A DNA stretch of 64,000 bases, from positions 1 through 64,000 of the forward strand of contig NZ_MUMI01000024.1 in NCBI RefSeq assembly GCF_002155975.1, written 5' to 3'. How positions within the stretch are numbered: position 1 is the stretch's first letter; each line of letters begins with the position of its first letter. Under the pieces are notes generated by a model that saw only the letters and a list, made by a program, of their open reading frames with translations, made no database searches and was not told the origin of the DNA. A program made the position numbers and the translations under genes. Source of the DNA: Amycolatopsis kentuckyensis. GTDB lineage: Bacteria; Actinomycetota; Actinomycetes; Mycobacteriales; Pseudonocardiaceae. This document shows, piece after piece, positions 1 to 7,818 of the stretch.

Positions 1-436
1 CGCGGGCCAGCCCGGCCAGGGCCTCGGCCGTGGCGTCGAGGTCGGCGGCGAGCGGCCGCAGCGTCCGGTCGGCGACCAGCATCATCGCGGTGTCGAAGAT
101 GTCCTGGCTGGTCGAGCCGCGGTGCACGTACTCGGCGGCACCGGGCGCGAGCTCGCCGACCGCCGACGTCAGCGTCTTCACCAGGCCGACGACCGGGTTC
201 GCGGTCGCCCGCGCCCCGCGTGCCAGCTCGGCGACGTCGATCCGCGCCTTGCCCGCGGCCTCCGTGATCGCCTCCGCGGCCTCCGGCGGCACCGTCCCGA
301 GCCGCGCCTGCGCCCGCGCGAGCGCCGACTCGGCGTCGAGCATCGCGCGCAGCCAGGCCTCGTCGCCGGTCGACGCTTCGGCCGGCGTACCGGCCCGCAC
401 CGGGGACAGGAGTCCGGAATCGGGGTCGACGCTCAT
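1..436 (-). CDS. pcaB: 3-carboxy-cis,cis-muconate cycloisomerase, N-terminal part
   Basis: These are the first 145 codons of a fumarase/aspartase-superfamily lyase; the rest lies beyond the left edge. The frame opens at an ATG at 436..434 and stays open to base 1. Residues 105-117 read HRGSTSQDIFDTA, the block shared by PcaB and adenylosuccinate lyases, after an N-terminal helix with DAESALARAQARLG, which is more typical of PcaB. The family cycloisomerises beta-carboxymuconate in the protocatechuate branch of the beta-ketoadipate pathway, in the cytoplasm. No other pca gene is visible because the operon would continue leftwards. Adenylosuccinate lyase is the main alternative. Confidence 0.82.
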   Translation of the reverse strand, partial: MSVDPDSGLLSPVRAGTPAEASTGDEAWLRAMLDAESALARAQARLGTVPPEAAEAITEAAGKARIDVAELARGARATANPVVGLVKTLTSAVGELAPGAAEYVHRGSTSQDIFDTAMMLVADRTLRPLAADLDATAEALAGLAR

Positions 437-504
437 GGCGCCAGCATCGCACGCGCCCGACCTCGGCGGCGGCCGCACAACCGGGTCTGGCACGCTCATC
501 CGCC

Positions 505-1146
505 ATGACCAGCGCCCCGTCCACGGAGGACACCGCCGGCTCCGAACCACGGGCCATCGCCGCCGAGCGGCTGACCTTCTTCTCGGACGCCGTCGTCGCC
601 ATCGCGATCACGCTGCTCGCGCTCGAGCTGCCGCTGCCGGAGGGCGCCACCAGCGCCGAACTGCTGCGGTCACTCGGTCATCACCAGTCCGAATACGTCT
701 CCTTCCTGATCAGCTTCATCGTCATCGGTGGCCACTGGCGTGCCCACCACCGCCTGTTCAACTACGTCACCACGCTCGGCGGCGGCCTCGCCCGCCTCAC
801 CTTCGGCTGGCTCCTGATGCAGGTGATCATGCCGTTCGCCACCAAGGTGATCGCCGAAGACGGAGCGTTCGAGTTCCGGTTCGTCTTCTACGCCGTCGTG
901 CAGGTCATCGCGTTGACGCTGTTCCTCCTCATGGCCCGGCAGATCCAGCGGAACCACCTCTACCGCGCGGACACCCCGCCGGAGCTCTTCGGCGCGGTCT
1001 ACCGCGGGATCGGCGCGATGACGGCCGCCTTCGCCGTCTCGATCCCGGTCGCCTTCTTCACGCACTGGGCCTACGCGTGCTGGATCGTCGTTCCCCTCGT
1101 GGTCAACCTCCGTTCCCGCTTCCGCCGCCGGCCGGCAGCCGCCTGA
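505..1146 (+). CDS. TMEM175/DUF1211-family membrane protein
   Basis: A 213-residue integral membrane protein with about six hydrophobic segments. Near residues 29-50 it has the signature FFSDAVVAIAITLLALELPL of the prokaryotic TMEM175 family (DUF1211). Characterised members are potassium-permeable channels in which the FSD-containing first helix lines the pore; the channel role here is inferred from family membership. The ATG at 505 starts the conserved part closely. The gene stands alone, divergent from pcaB and convergent with the DinB-like gene that ends at 1151. Confidence 0.8.
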   Translation: MTSAPSTEDTAGSEPRAIAAERLTFFSDAVVAIAITLLALELPLPEGATSAELLRSLGHHQSEYVSFLISFIVIGGHWRAHHRLFNYVTTLGGGLARLTFGWLLMQVIMPFATKVIAEDGAFEFRFVFYAVVQVIALTLFLLMARQIQRNHLYRADTPPELFGAVYRGIGAMTAAFAVSIPVAFFTHWAYACWIVVPLVVNLRSRFRRRPAAA

Positions 1147-1150
1147 GCCG

Positions 1151-1693
1151 TCACTCGCCCGTTACGCCGTCGATCCGCTCGCGGATCAGGTCGGCCTGGC
1201 CGATGTGCCGCGCGTACTCGCCGATCATCCGCAGCATCAGCCAGCGCAGGGTGAACGGTTCGCCGGTGCTGCGCCGGATGCCGGTCTGCTCCAGCGAGCT
1301 GGCCGCGACGATCTCGCGGGAACGCGCGCATTCGGCGTGCCACAACGAAAACGCCTCCTCGACGTCGCCGCCCAGATCCGTGAAGTCCTGCTCCGGGTCG
1401 TCGTCGGAGTAGTACAGGTTCGGGACGTCCTCGCCGGTGAACTGGATCCGGAACCACCAGCGTTCGCAGCCGGTGAGGTGCCGCAGCAGCCCATGCAGGG
1501 TCAATGTGGACGGTGGTACCGAGCGCTCGGACAGCCGCGCCGGATCCAGACCGGCGCACTTCAGCTCGAAGGTGCGCCGGTAGTAGTCGAGGCTCTCGGT
1601 GAGCGCCCGGCGCTCGTCCGCGACCGGTGCCGGGTCGGTTCTGGGCCCGGTCAGGCGCGGTGGAGGCGCCACCGGGATGGTGTGTTCGGTCAT
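1151..1693 (-). CDS. DinB-family (DUF664) protein
   Basis: A 180-residue helical-bundle protein. The segment with PARLSERSVPPSTLTLHGLL and then RHLTGCERWWFR follows the layout of actinobacterial DUF664/DinB proteins, in which three histidines hold a metal in a four-helix bundle. Some relatives are mycothiol-dependent transferases, but the reaction here is unknown. An in-frame upstream start at 1765 is possible, but the ATG at 1693 begins where family members do (MTEHTIPVAPPP). The gene is monocistronic and convergent with the TMEM175-like gene. Confidence 0.75.
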   Translation of the reverse strand: MTEHTIPVAPPPRLTGPRTDPAPVADERRALTESLDYYRRTFELKCAGLDPARLSERSVPPSTLTLHGLLRHLTGCERWWFRIQFTGEDVPNLYYSDDDPEQDFTDLGGDVEEAFSLWHAECARSREIVAASSLEQTGIRRSTGEPFTLRWLMLRMIGEYARHIGQADLIRERIDGVTGE

Positions 1694-1904
1694 GTGCGGA
1701 GCGTCCCACAGGGGTCTGACAGTTTCGGTTCGCCGCTGTGGTCGGTGACCGGGCAACCTGCGCAAAACCCCAGTTCAAGCACGGTTTCGCGAACCCGGTA
1801 ACGAATTTCGGGGCGCGACGATCTGATCTTCGTCACCCTGCTGCGCACGCCAGTTTCACCGGTCGGAGCGGCACCCCTCGGTTCGGAACCAGGAGATCAC
1901 CAAT

Positions 1905-2753
1905 ATGCAGCGAACCGGACGAAGAACCGCCGTGCTGGCCGCGCTGACGACAGCGGCCCTCTGCGTCGCGCCCGCCGTGGCGTCCGCGGCCCCGCCCGCG
2001 AGCACGATCGACGTCAGCGCGACCACCGTGCGCGCGGGCACCACGTTCACGGTCACGGAGCAGCTGACCAACCCGGCGGACTTCACGGTCACGGGCGCGA
2101 AGGCGGCGCTCTACGTGAAGGAGAAGCCGATCGCCGACGTGGTGGACCTGGTCTCCTGCACCGGAGCGATCGCGCCGTGCGCGCCGTACCTCAGCAGCTT
2201 CCGCGGCGGCGTCGGCGACCTGGGCGCGGGCGAGAGCCGGACGGTGACGTTCACGTTGCGCGTCAAGGACGGCGTCGAGCCCGGCCAGTTCACGCTCCAG
2301 CACCAGTTCGCCGGCGACAACTACGCGTTCGGCGTGGAAGACGGCCCGGCCGTCACGATCGCCCCGCCGGACGAGGCCGACGTCAAGGTCGCGCTGACCG
2401 CCACCCCGCGTGCCAGTCTGGTCGCCCGGGTCGACTACGTGATCAAGGTGTCGAACACCGGCCCGGCCACGGCGACGGGCGTCCGCGTGACGGCCAACCC
2501 GGGTTCGGGCCGCACGATCGCCTCGACGACGGGCTGCACCCGCTCGGGCGCGACGCTGAACTGCGCGATCGGCACCCTGGCCTCGGGGGCCTCGACCACG
2601 GTGAAGTTCACGTCCGAAGGCGGCTTCTTCGCGTGGGGCGCGTTCACGGCGACGGCTCAGCGAGCGGCGAGCGCGCCGGCGGACCCGGAAGCGGCCAACG
2701 ACAAGGCGTCGAAGAAGTGCACTGCCTACACGGGCCTGTTCGTCCAGTGCTGA
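1905..2753 (+). CDS. Secreted protein with a DUF11/CARDB-like beta-sandwich domain
   Basis: A 282-residue exported protein. Residues 1-29 form a signal peptide (RTGRR, then a hydrophobic run ending ASA). The mature part has two Ig-like stretches; the second, near residues 160-250, contains VDYVIKVSNTGPATATGVRV, the usual DUF11-type repeat of extracellular actinobacterial proteins. Four cysteines lie in spaced pairs and could form disulfides. An AGGAGATC ribosome-binding site precedes the ATG. A cell-surface or secreted structural role is likely; no enzymatic motif is visible. Confidence 0.72.
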   Translation: MQRTGRRTAVLAALTTAALCVAPAVASAAPPASTIDVSATTVRAGTTFTVTEQLTNPADFTVTGAKAALYVKEKPIADVVDLVSCTGAIAPCAPYLSSFRGGVGDLGAGESRTVTFTLRVKDGVEPGQFTLQHQFAGDNYAFGVEDGPAVTIAPPDEADVKVALTATPRASLVARVDYVIKVSNTGPATATGVRVTANPGSGRTIASTTGCTRSGATLNCAIGTLASGASTTVKFTSEGGFFAWGAFTATAQRAASAPADPEAANDKASKKCTAYTGLFVQC

Positions 2754-2797
2754 CGGCGTGACGTGCGGGGCCCGGCCCGGGCCCCGCACGTCCGTCC

Positions 2798-3328
2798 TCA
2801 AAGGAGCAGAGAGCGCGCTCGGCCGCGCACTGCGTCGGCGGTCTCGTCGACGGACTGGTCCGTCGTGTCGATGACGTGCCGCTCCAGTTCGCCGAGCCCC
2901 ACAAAAGCGGCGTGCATCCCCTTCAGCGGCTCGACGTCGGTGAGTTCGGTCGCGTCGCGCGCAGTACCCCGCGCGAGGGTGACTTCGAGGCTCGGCCGGA
3001 GCACGACGTAGTAGAGGTCCAGACCGTCACGCTTGGCGGCATCCCGGAAGGGCGGCAACGCCCAGGGGCCGACAACCCCGTCGAGAACCACGTCGTAGTC
3101 CCCGCGCGCGTAGCCACCGGCGGCCTCGGCGATCACCCCGAGCACGACGTCGTTCTGCCGCGCGGCCTCAGGCAGGTAGGGCGGCACGAGACCGGTCCGG
3201 ATCCACACGTAGAAGCTGTCGGTGTGCAGGTGAACGGTCGGCCGCGCGGCGCCGGTCGCCACCATCCGCGCAACGGTCGACTTCCCGGCACCGGGCGGCC
3301 CGGTGAGGATCAGCAGGGAACCAGCCAT
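2798..3328 (-). CDS. P-loop AAA-type ATPase/kinase-like protein
   Basis: A 176-residue small P-loop protein. The Walker A motif GPPGAGKST is at residues 10-18, followed by HLHTDSFYVWI, the arrangement of small-molecule kinases such as chloramphenicol or gluconate kinase-like proteins. A likely Walker B is YDVVLDGVVG near residue 80. The substrate is not identifiable. The gene stands alone about 110 bp from tRNA-Lys and is transcribed away from it. Confidence 0.75.
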   Translation of the reverse strand: MAGSLLILTGPPGAGKSTVARMVATGAARPTVHLHTDSFYVWIRTGLVPPYLPEAARQNDVVLGVIAEAAGGYARGDYDVVLDGVVGPWALPPFRDAAKRDGLDLYYVVLRPSLEVTLARGTARDATELTDVEPLKGMHAAFVGLGELERHVIDTTDQSVDETADAVRGRARSLLL

Positions 3329-3439
3329 GCGGGCATCATGGCCAGCCGGCCGCCGAAGGACCAGTCTTGACCTTCGCCGGAGCGTCAGCCGGACCCGGTG
3401 TGCGAGGGCCGGGGCGGGACCTGGCTAAACTGGGGGCGC

Positions 3440-3512
3440 GGGCCGTTAGCTCAATTGGTAGAGCTGCGGACTTTTAATCCGTAGGTTCTGGGTTCGAGCC
3501 CCAGGCGGCCCA
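3440..3512 (+). tRNA. tRNA-Lys (anticodon TTT)
   Basis: The 73-nt sequence folds as a cloverleaf. The acceptor stem GGGCCGT pairs with GCGGCCC with one wobble, the D arm is GCTC/GAGC, and the anticodon loop CTTTTAA gives anticodon TTT. The T arm is CTGGG/CCCAG, and the discriminator base is A with no encoded CCA. Its 3' half, from 3478, is repeated at 7508 and marks the insertion site of element 1. Confidence 0.96.
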
Positions 3513-3515
3513 CTC
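3478..3515 (+). repeat. attL of element 1 (3' half of tRNA-Lys)
   Basis: A 38-bp sequence identical to 7508-7545 except for G at 3496 versus A at 7526. It covers the anticodon-stem 3' strand, variable loop, T arm, acceptor 3' strand and four bases beyond, so insertion kept the tRNA intact. This is the usual target layout of tyrosine integrases of this family. Confidence 0.92.
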
Positions 3516-3551
3516 AAACTCCCTGGTCAGCGGCCTGTCGGTCGCCACCGG

Positions 3552-4742
3552 TCAAGATCGGCTCCCCGGGTTATCCCCGGTTTTGGGGTCCGACGGTTTA
3601 TCCAAGAGCCTTTCGAGGGCCTGCGCCGTGATCGGGTCGACCGTCTTCCGGCCCGGGTAGGTGTCCTGCGTCATCGACACCCGCAAGTGGCCGAGGTAGT
3701 CCGCGATCAGCCGAGTCGGGACGCCCGCGTCGTCCAAGGCGGTCGCCGTCGTCTTGCGGAAGTTGTGCGACGTGAGCCACAGGAAATCGTCCGATCCCCG
3801 GATTTCGCGAAGGACCCGGAGGACGTTGTTCGGGTCCCGCAGCGTGCCGGTCGTGCTGGCGAAGATCGGGCTAGCCAGTGGCCGGCCATCCGCCGTCGCC
3901 TCGGCCCACCGCCGCTCCAGCAGTGCCAGCGCCCAGGAGGGCAGGGGGAGCGCGCGCATGCTCGACTCCGTCTTCGGACGAGGCTTGCGGAGCAGGCCCT
4001 CACCCTTGACCCGGACCACCGTATGCGTGATGTCCACCGTCCCCGCCACGAAGTCGACGTCCTCCCAGAACGTCGCCAGCGCCTCACCGACCCGGACGCC
4101 CGCCGCCATCATGAAGCGCGAGAGGTCCGGCAGGTCCCAGCGCCGGGCCTTCTCGTTGGCCTCGACACGCGCCAGCCACTTCGTGCGTTCCTCCGCGTCC
4201 AGGGCCCGAGGCTTCTTCTTGCTCTTCGGAATGCGCCGGGTGTCCCGCGTCGGGTTGCTGTCGATCGCGTCGTACCGCGCGGCCAGACCGAGCATCCCCG
4301 ACAGCGCCGTCCTCGCAGTCTTGGCCGTCGACGGCCCGACGGTCCGTTGGAGAGCGCCGAGGAACCGGTCCAGCCGCATCACGGTCGCTTCGCGCACCCG
4401 CAGCTCACCCATACCCGGGACCACGTGGCGCTTGAGGATGGACTCATAGGCGTTGATGGTCGTCGGCGACTTGATGCCTTCCCGGGCGTCCTGCTGGACC
4501 TGTTCGATCCACACAGCCGCAAGATCCTTGAGCCGGGTTTCCCGCGTGATCTCCCCGGCCGTCGAGCCCTGCCAGTTGAGGAAGGCGGCACGAAGCCGGT
4601 TCGCAGCTTGGTTTTGGTCTTCCCCGAGCGCTCGACCTCACGCGTCTGGCCGTCGAAATCGCGGAAGAGCGCGCGAGCCCTTCGCAGTTGCCGAATAGCG
4701 GATCTCCCCGTACATCCCGATCTCCAGCTGAGGGCGAGGCAT
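3552..4742 (-). pseudogene. int: Tyrosine integrase of element 1, two frameshifts
   Basis: The integrase begins at ATG 4742..4740, overlapping the xis stop (TGATG). Frame one reads MPRPQLEIGMYGEIRYSATA, then hits a stop near 4638. Homology continues in a second frame (ALFRDFDGQTREVERSGKTK) and after a further shift near 4610 in a third (RLRAAFLNWQGSTAGEI), which stays open to 3552. Catalytic parts remain in the third frame: Arg in GVRVGEAL, SHNFRKTT (H-x-x-R box), and Tyr in TQDTYPGR. A GTG at 4514 could still start a 320-residue product lacking the arm-binding domain. The 3' end lies about 40 bp from attL, as expected. Confidence 0.85.
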
Positions 4743-4939
4743 CACGCCACCTCATCCGACAGCTGGTCCACCCACGAACTGACGTCCTCCGGCCGGTACC
4801 GGACGTACTTCCCGATCCGACGGCCGGCCGGACCGTATCCCTTGGTCCGCCACTGATACAGCGTCGACACCGGGACGCCGAGGTAGTTCGAGACGTCCTC
4901 GACCGTCCACAGCCGACTGAACCCCGCGTAGTTGTTCAT
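4742..4939 (-). CDS. xis: Excisionase, MerR-like winged HTH
   Basis: A 65-residue protein with the pattern WTVEDVSNYLGVPVSTLYQW, RTKGYGP and GKYVRYRPEDV. This is the helix-turn-helix_17/excisionase fold that directs integrase towards excision by bending att DNA. The ATG at 4939..4937 follows the ribosome-binding site GGGGGAGG by one to two bases. The stop codon overlaps the integrase start, so the two were translationally coupled. The protein looks intact although its integrase partner is broken, and it differs clearly from the Xis of element 2. Confidence 0.88.
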   Translation of the reverse strand: MNNYAGFSRLWTVEDVSNYLGVPVSTLYQWRTKGYGPAGRRIGKYVRYRPEDVSSWVDQLSDEVA

Positions 4940-4955
4940 GCCTCCCCCTTCCAGA

Positions 4956-5057
4956 TCAAGCCGCGAGCTGAGTTGCCGAAGTTTCCGGACCGTCCCCTGG
5001 TGGTCCGGCGGCAGCGAGTAGCGCGCGGTCGTACTCGGCCTTCCAGGTGATCCGCTC
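4956..5057 (-). pseudogene. Replication initiator remnant (last 33 codons)
   Basis: The reverse strand encodes the same last 33 residues and stop as the element 2 initiator (its residues 511-543, beginning ERITWKAEYD and ending ATQLAA). Only about five nucleotide differences are seen in 102 bp. Upstream of 5057 the similarity ends abruptly and the truncated gntR begins in the opposite orientation. This is a deletion scar and encodes no function. Confidence 0.9.
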
Positions 5058-5059
5058 GG

Positions 5060-5590
5060 CGCTACTTCCGAGGTCAGGAGGCCCGCACGTACGTGCGTGA
5101 GGCCGAGGCTGCGAACGTCGAGATGCAGGTCGAGCACAAGACGACCAAGACGACGGCGCCGGCCAGCATCGCCGAGCGGCTTGGCATCAACGAGGGCGAC
5201 CCGGTGACCTGCACCCGCTACTTCATCCGGATGGGGAACCCGCCGCAGCCAGTCACGAGCAGCCTGGCGTGGGAGCCGCTGGCCCTTACGGGCGGGATGG
5301 ACATCGAGCTGCCGCACGAGGGTCCGCACGCCGACAAGGGCATCGTCGACCGGTTCTCGACCATCGGGCACGAGGTCAACCAGGTCGAAGAACGCCTGGA
5401 CATCCGCACACCGACGGCTGAGTAGGCCAAGCTTCTCGACATCCCGGCGAATCGGCCAGTTGTCCAGATTGCGCAAACCTTCCGAGTTGCCGACCGATTT
5501 GGCGCCGAGGACGACTTCGCAGTGGAGACAGCCGATATTCTGCTCCCGGCAGATCGTTACGAACTTCGCTACGTGATGGACGTTCGCTGA
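5060..5590 (+). pseudogene. GntR regulator remnant (UTRA domain), truncated and with an internal stop
   Basis: The frame encodes a UTRA-type effector domain (SIAERLGINEGDPVTCTRYF, then VETADILLPADRYEL) that matches the C-terminal half of the element 2 GntR protein. The N-terminal winged helix is missing: homology starts near 5060 next to the rep remnant. A TAG at 5423-5425 interrupts the frame after RTPTAE. The frame continues in register (AKLLDIPANRPVVQIAQTF) to TGA at 5588-5590. The product cannot repress anything. Confidence 0.85.
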
Positions 5591-5593
5591 CGG

Positions 5594-6862
5594 CTAGTTG
5601 TTCTCGGTGTCAAGCGTTGGTTCATCTCCGGACTTAGCGGGAATTTTCAATGAGGAAGGCTCACTGTTGGATCCGGACTTGTCGGCAACGTACATCTTTT
5701 GCGCGGCCTGCAGGAGCAAGGAATGCTGCATTGCTTCTGGTAGTGGCGCGATCATTGCTCCAATTGTGCTGTGAGTGATCGCCGAGTCGGTCAGCTTCCA
5801 TGCTCGACGTCGATGGTTTCGCGATTCCAGTGTGGCATAAATAAACATCGGTCCGCCGATCAGCGGTGCAAGAACCCTAATTATCGAAGCAAAGGTACTT
5901 TCTGTGGGATTGTAGATCGAGATGATGATGATTGTCGCGATCAAGCCAGAAATTAGAAAGCCGGTAATAAGGGCAATCCACGTCCATTTTCGTGCAGACT
6001 TTGTCTCCGCCTCGGCAGACTCAGAGTAGTATTTAGAAATTTTGTCGTTAGCGACCATTGATGCTGCAAGCTTCGCTGAATCAACGAGCTTTTCGAGTTG
6101 CAAGAGGTGATCCTTTGACTTGGATTCTTCCCCGCTTCGGATCGCCTCGATCGCTTCTGCGACCTGTTCTTGGGATTTCGCTAGCGCGACAGTCTTCTCG
6201 CGTTGAAACTCGGAGAGAAACGCATTCAAGGCTTCCATTTGAGAGTTGCGCATATCTTGGAGAGAATCACCGAGGGACGAGATGTGAAGCGTCTCTCTTG
6301 TGACTCGGTCGTGAAGGTCCTTGATGTCTGCGTTTGTTCGGCTAATGGACTCTTCAAGCCTCGCGGATGAATGCCGTGCATGCAGGGCAAGTTCGGAAAG
6401 ATCGCGTCGAGTGTCCTCGGATACTCCTAGGGCATCACGGAGTAGTGCAAATGCAACATTCTCGATCTTGCTAGAGTACTCGTTCAGTTTGGATAGCGGC
6501 GGACTGACGGACTCCCAGGTAATGACCTCCATGCTGCTAATTGTCTGAGCTTGTTGGCTTGCCAGGTCGCTGAATCTCTGAATAGTTTTAACTGCGGCCG
6601 AATTTACGCCACTGAGTCGGATCGAGCGTAGCGACTGCTCTGCCCTCTCAAGACTCTTCAATATCACGTCGCCTTGCCCGACGATATAAACGTCATCGTT
6701 GCTTCGTCGCGAATCGATCCTGCGCTTCATTCGCAGGACGGAGTTTTGTGCACGGGCAACCGTGGCGAGTGTCTCTGAGACTACCTCATCAAGTGATTCG
6801 ACTGGGACATTTTCTCCGCCTGCAACTCTTCTCTTCGCAGAGTTCTTTTCTGAGGTAGTCAA
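5594..6862 (-). CDS. Coiled-coil protein with two central/C-terminal membrane helices (element 1 cargo)
   Basis: A 422-residue protein of unknown family. Residues 25-290 are almost entirely charged helix with heptad character. Two hydrophobic helices follow near 294-316 and 325-344, then a cytosolic tail ending in acidic and polar residues. The start is TTG at 6862..6860 behind AAGGAC. The gene is much richer in A and T than its surroundings, including AGA, ATA and TTT-type codons, which indicates recent acquisition. It occupies the position held by the reverse transcriptase in element 2, behind the same kind of leader. An anti-phage or exclusion role is possible from location only. Confidence 0.72.
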   Translation of the reverse strand: MTTSEKNSAKRRVAGGENVPVESLDEVVSETLATVARAQNSVLRMKRRIDSRRSNDDVYIVGQGDVILKSLERAEQSLRSIRLSGVNSAAVKTIQRFSDLASQQAQTISSMEVITWESVSPPLSKLNEYSSKIENVAFALLRDALGVSEDTRRDLSELALHARHSSARLEESISRTNADIKDLHDRVTRETLHISSLGDSLQDMRNSQMEALNAFLSEFQREKTVALAKSQEQVAEAIEAIRSGEESKSKDHLLQLEKLVDSAKLAASMVANDKISKYYSESAEAETKSARKWTWIALITGFLISGLIATIIIISIYNPTESTFASIIRVLAPLIGGPMFIYATLESRNHRRRAWKLTDSAITHSTIGAMIAPLPEAMQHSLLLQAAQKMYVADKSGSNSEPSSLKIPAKSGDEPTLDTENN

Positions 6863-6905
6863 CCTAAGTCCTTAATTGAAAAATGACGTCAAGTAGGTGG
6901 CATGC

Positions 6906-7088
6906 TTGCCGAACTTGGCTCTATGGGATCAAGGGCGCGCCGTCGGGCGGCGCGTCGGTCGCTTGGCGTAACTGCTCCCGTTGGCGACCACGCCCGTGCC
7001 CAGCACGGCCGGCTCCGCTCCGCTCTGCCGACCGGCTGGGCGGCGTGGCCGCCTTCGGTGCAGCTGCGCAGCGCCGCCCGCCGACGGC
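6906..7088 (-). promoter_or_regulatory. Structured leader upstream of element 1 cargo, shared with element 2
   Basis: Read in the cargo direction, this block contains GTCGGCGGGCGGCGCTGCGC, AGCGGAGCGG, GGCCGTGC, a hairpin GCGCCG-CCCGA-CGGCGC, and the unit CTTGATCCCATAGAGCC followed by AAGTTCGGCAA, which ends about 43 bp before the start codon. All these blocks recur in the same order at 51443-51609 in front of the reverse transcriptase. It is non-coding. It may be a promoter-leader, a structured RNA or a recombination sequence. Confidence 0.7.
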
Positions 7089-7507
7089 GCGTCTGAGCCC
7101 TTCAGTCAACGTCGAGCCTCCCTCGCCGATGAGTCGTACAACCCGGGTCGCCGTCGGACCTGACCGCGTTACGCCCGTTCGGCGGTAAGCACCATCCCGA
7201 AGCTTGATCGTGACAACGGCCGGAGGCGTCGAGTCAAGGCTGGAAGGCGTGCCTTGACCCGACGCCCCCGGCCGCGTGCTGGCTTCGTATCGGGATGGCG
7301 GGGGGAGGTGTGGGCGGTAGGGTGAGGAGGCACGGGCCGGTCACGAGGCCGTGAAGCGGGCATGATCATCTCCCCGGTTTTCCCCCGGGAAACGACGCAG
7401 AACGACGAGAACCAGCGACCAAGCATGATCATTTGGCGCGGACGTTCATACAGGTGAAGACTGGTATCGACAGATGACGAGAACTAGCCGCTGACCTGGG
7501 CTTATTC
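7089..7507. other. Non-coding right end of element 1
   Basis: I see no credible gene in this stretch. It holds two copies of the palindrome-containing CATGATCAT at 7361-7369 and 7424-7432, several G/C-rich inverted repeats (for example CCCCGG and TTTTCCCCCGGG around 7373), and the approach to the att copy. The paired repeats near the att end are candidate integrase or excisionase binding sites. Confidence 0.45.
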
Positions 7508-7545
7508 TCCGTAGGTTCTGGGTTCAAGCCCCAGGCGGCCCACTC
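7508..7545 (+). repeat. attR of element 1
   Basis: A copy of the tRNA-Lys 3' part with one mismatch (A at 7526). It has no 5' tRNA half, so it is not a tRNA gene. Host sequence resumes after it with the original tRNA terminator. Confidence 0.92.
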
Positions 7546-7550
7546 GATCG

Positions 7551-7576
7551 ACATCCCTGCTGACCAGCGGGGATGT
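7551..7576 (+). terminator. Original tRNA-Lys terminator, displaced by element 1
   Basis: The stem ACATCCC/GGGATGT has a 12-nt loop and lies six bases beyond the att copy. It probably ended the tRNA-Lys transcript before element 1 inserted. Confidence 0.55.
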
Positions 7577-7818
7577 TCGTGTCTGTGGACCTCGCGAGCT
7601 TCGACGCGATCTTGGGCGGGCTCTCGTAGCGCTCTGACCAGCGCGTCGGATCGGCTGACCGAGTGCGTTGAGGAACAGGTATCCGACCGCGTCGCCGAAC
7701 AGCGGGTCACGGCCGGCGTCGTGGTGGCGGCGCAGCGGGTCCCTTCAAGCCGAAGCTCCCCGACTGTGAGGTCGTTCACACGCGGTCACAGCCCAGTGGA
7801 ACGCGGTGTCTGGTGGGC
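7577..7818. other. Intergenic, no supported gene
   Basis: About 240 bp between the displaced tRNA terminator and the SDR gene. The reverse strand keeps a short stretch reading GRDPLFGDAVGYLFLNALGQ, which may be a fragment of an old gene, but it has no start or convincing extent. Confidence 0.4.

Larger units (their letters stand above)
3478..7545. mobile_element. Element 1: decayed AICE in tRNA-Lys
   Basis: The element is bounded by 38-bp direct repeats, 3478-3515 (inside tRNA-Lys) and 7508-7545, with one mismatch. Read from the int end it contains a frameshifted integrase, an intact excisionase, the last 33 codons of a replication gene, a GntR gene without its DNA-binding domain, a 422-residue coiled-coil membrane protein, and a structured non-coding block. 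Read in reverse, the order is that of element 2 with everything between mid-gntR and late rep removed. No transfer genes remain, so it should not move by itself. Confidence 0.9.

Noticed and set aside
7169-7440. 87-residue reverse ORF at the right end of element 1
   Set aside because: Basic, low-complexity translation across palindromes near the att site; no start signal.
7508-7545. A second tRNA-Lys gene
   Set aside because: Only the 3' half is present; it is the att copy of element 1. The same applies to 62128-62173 for tRNA-Phe.
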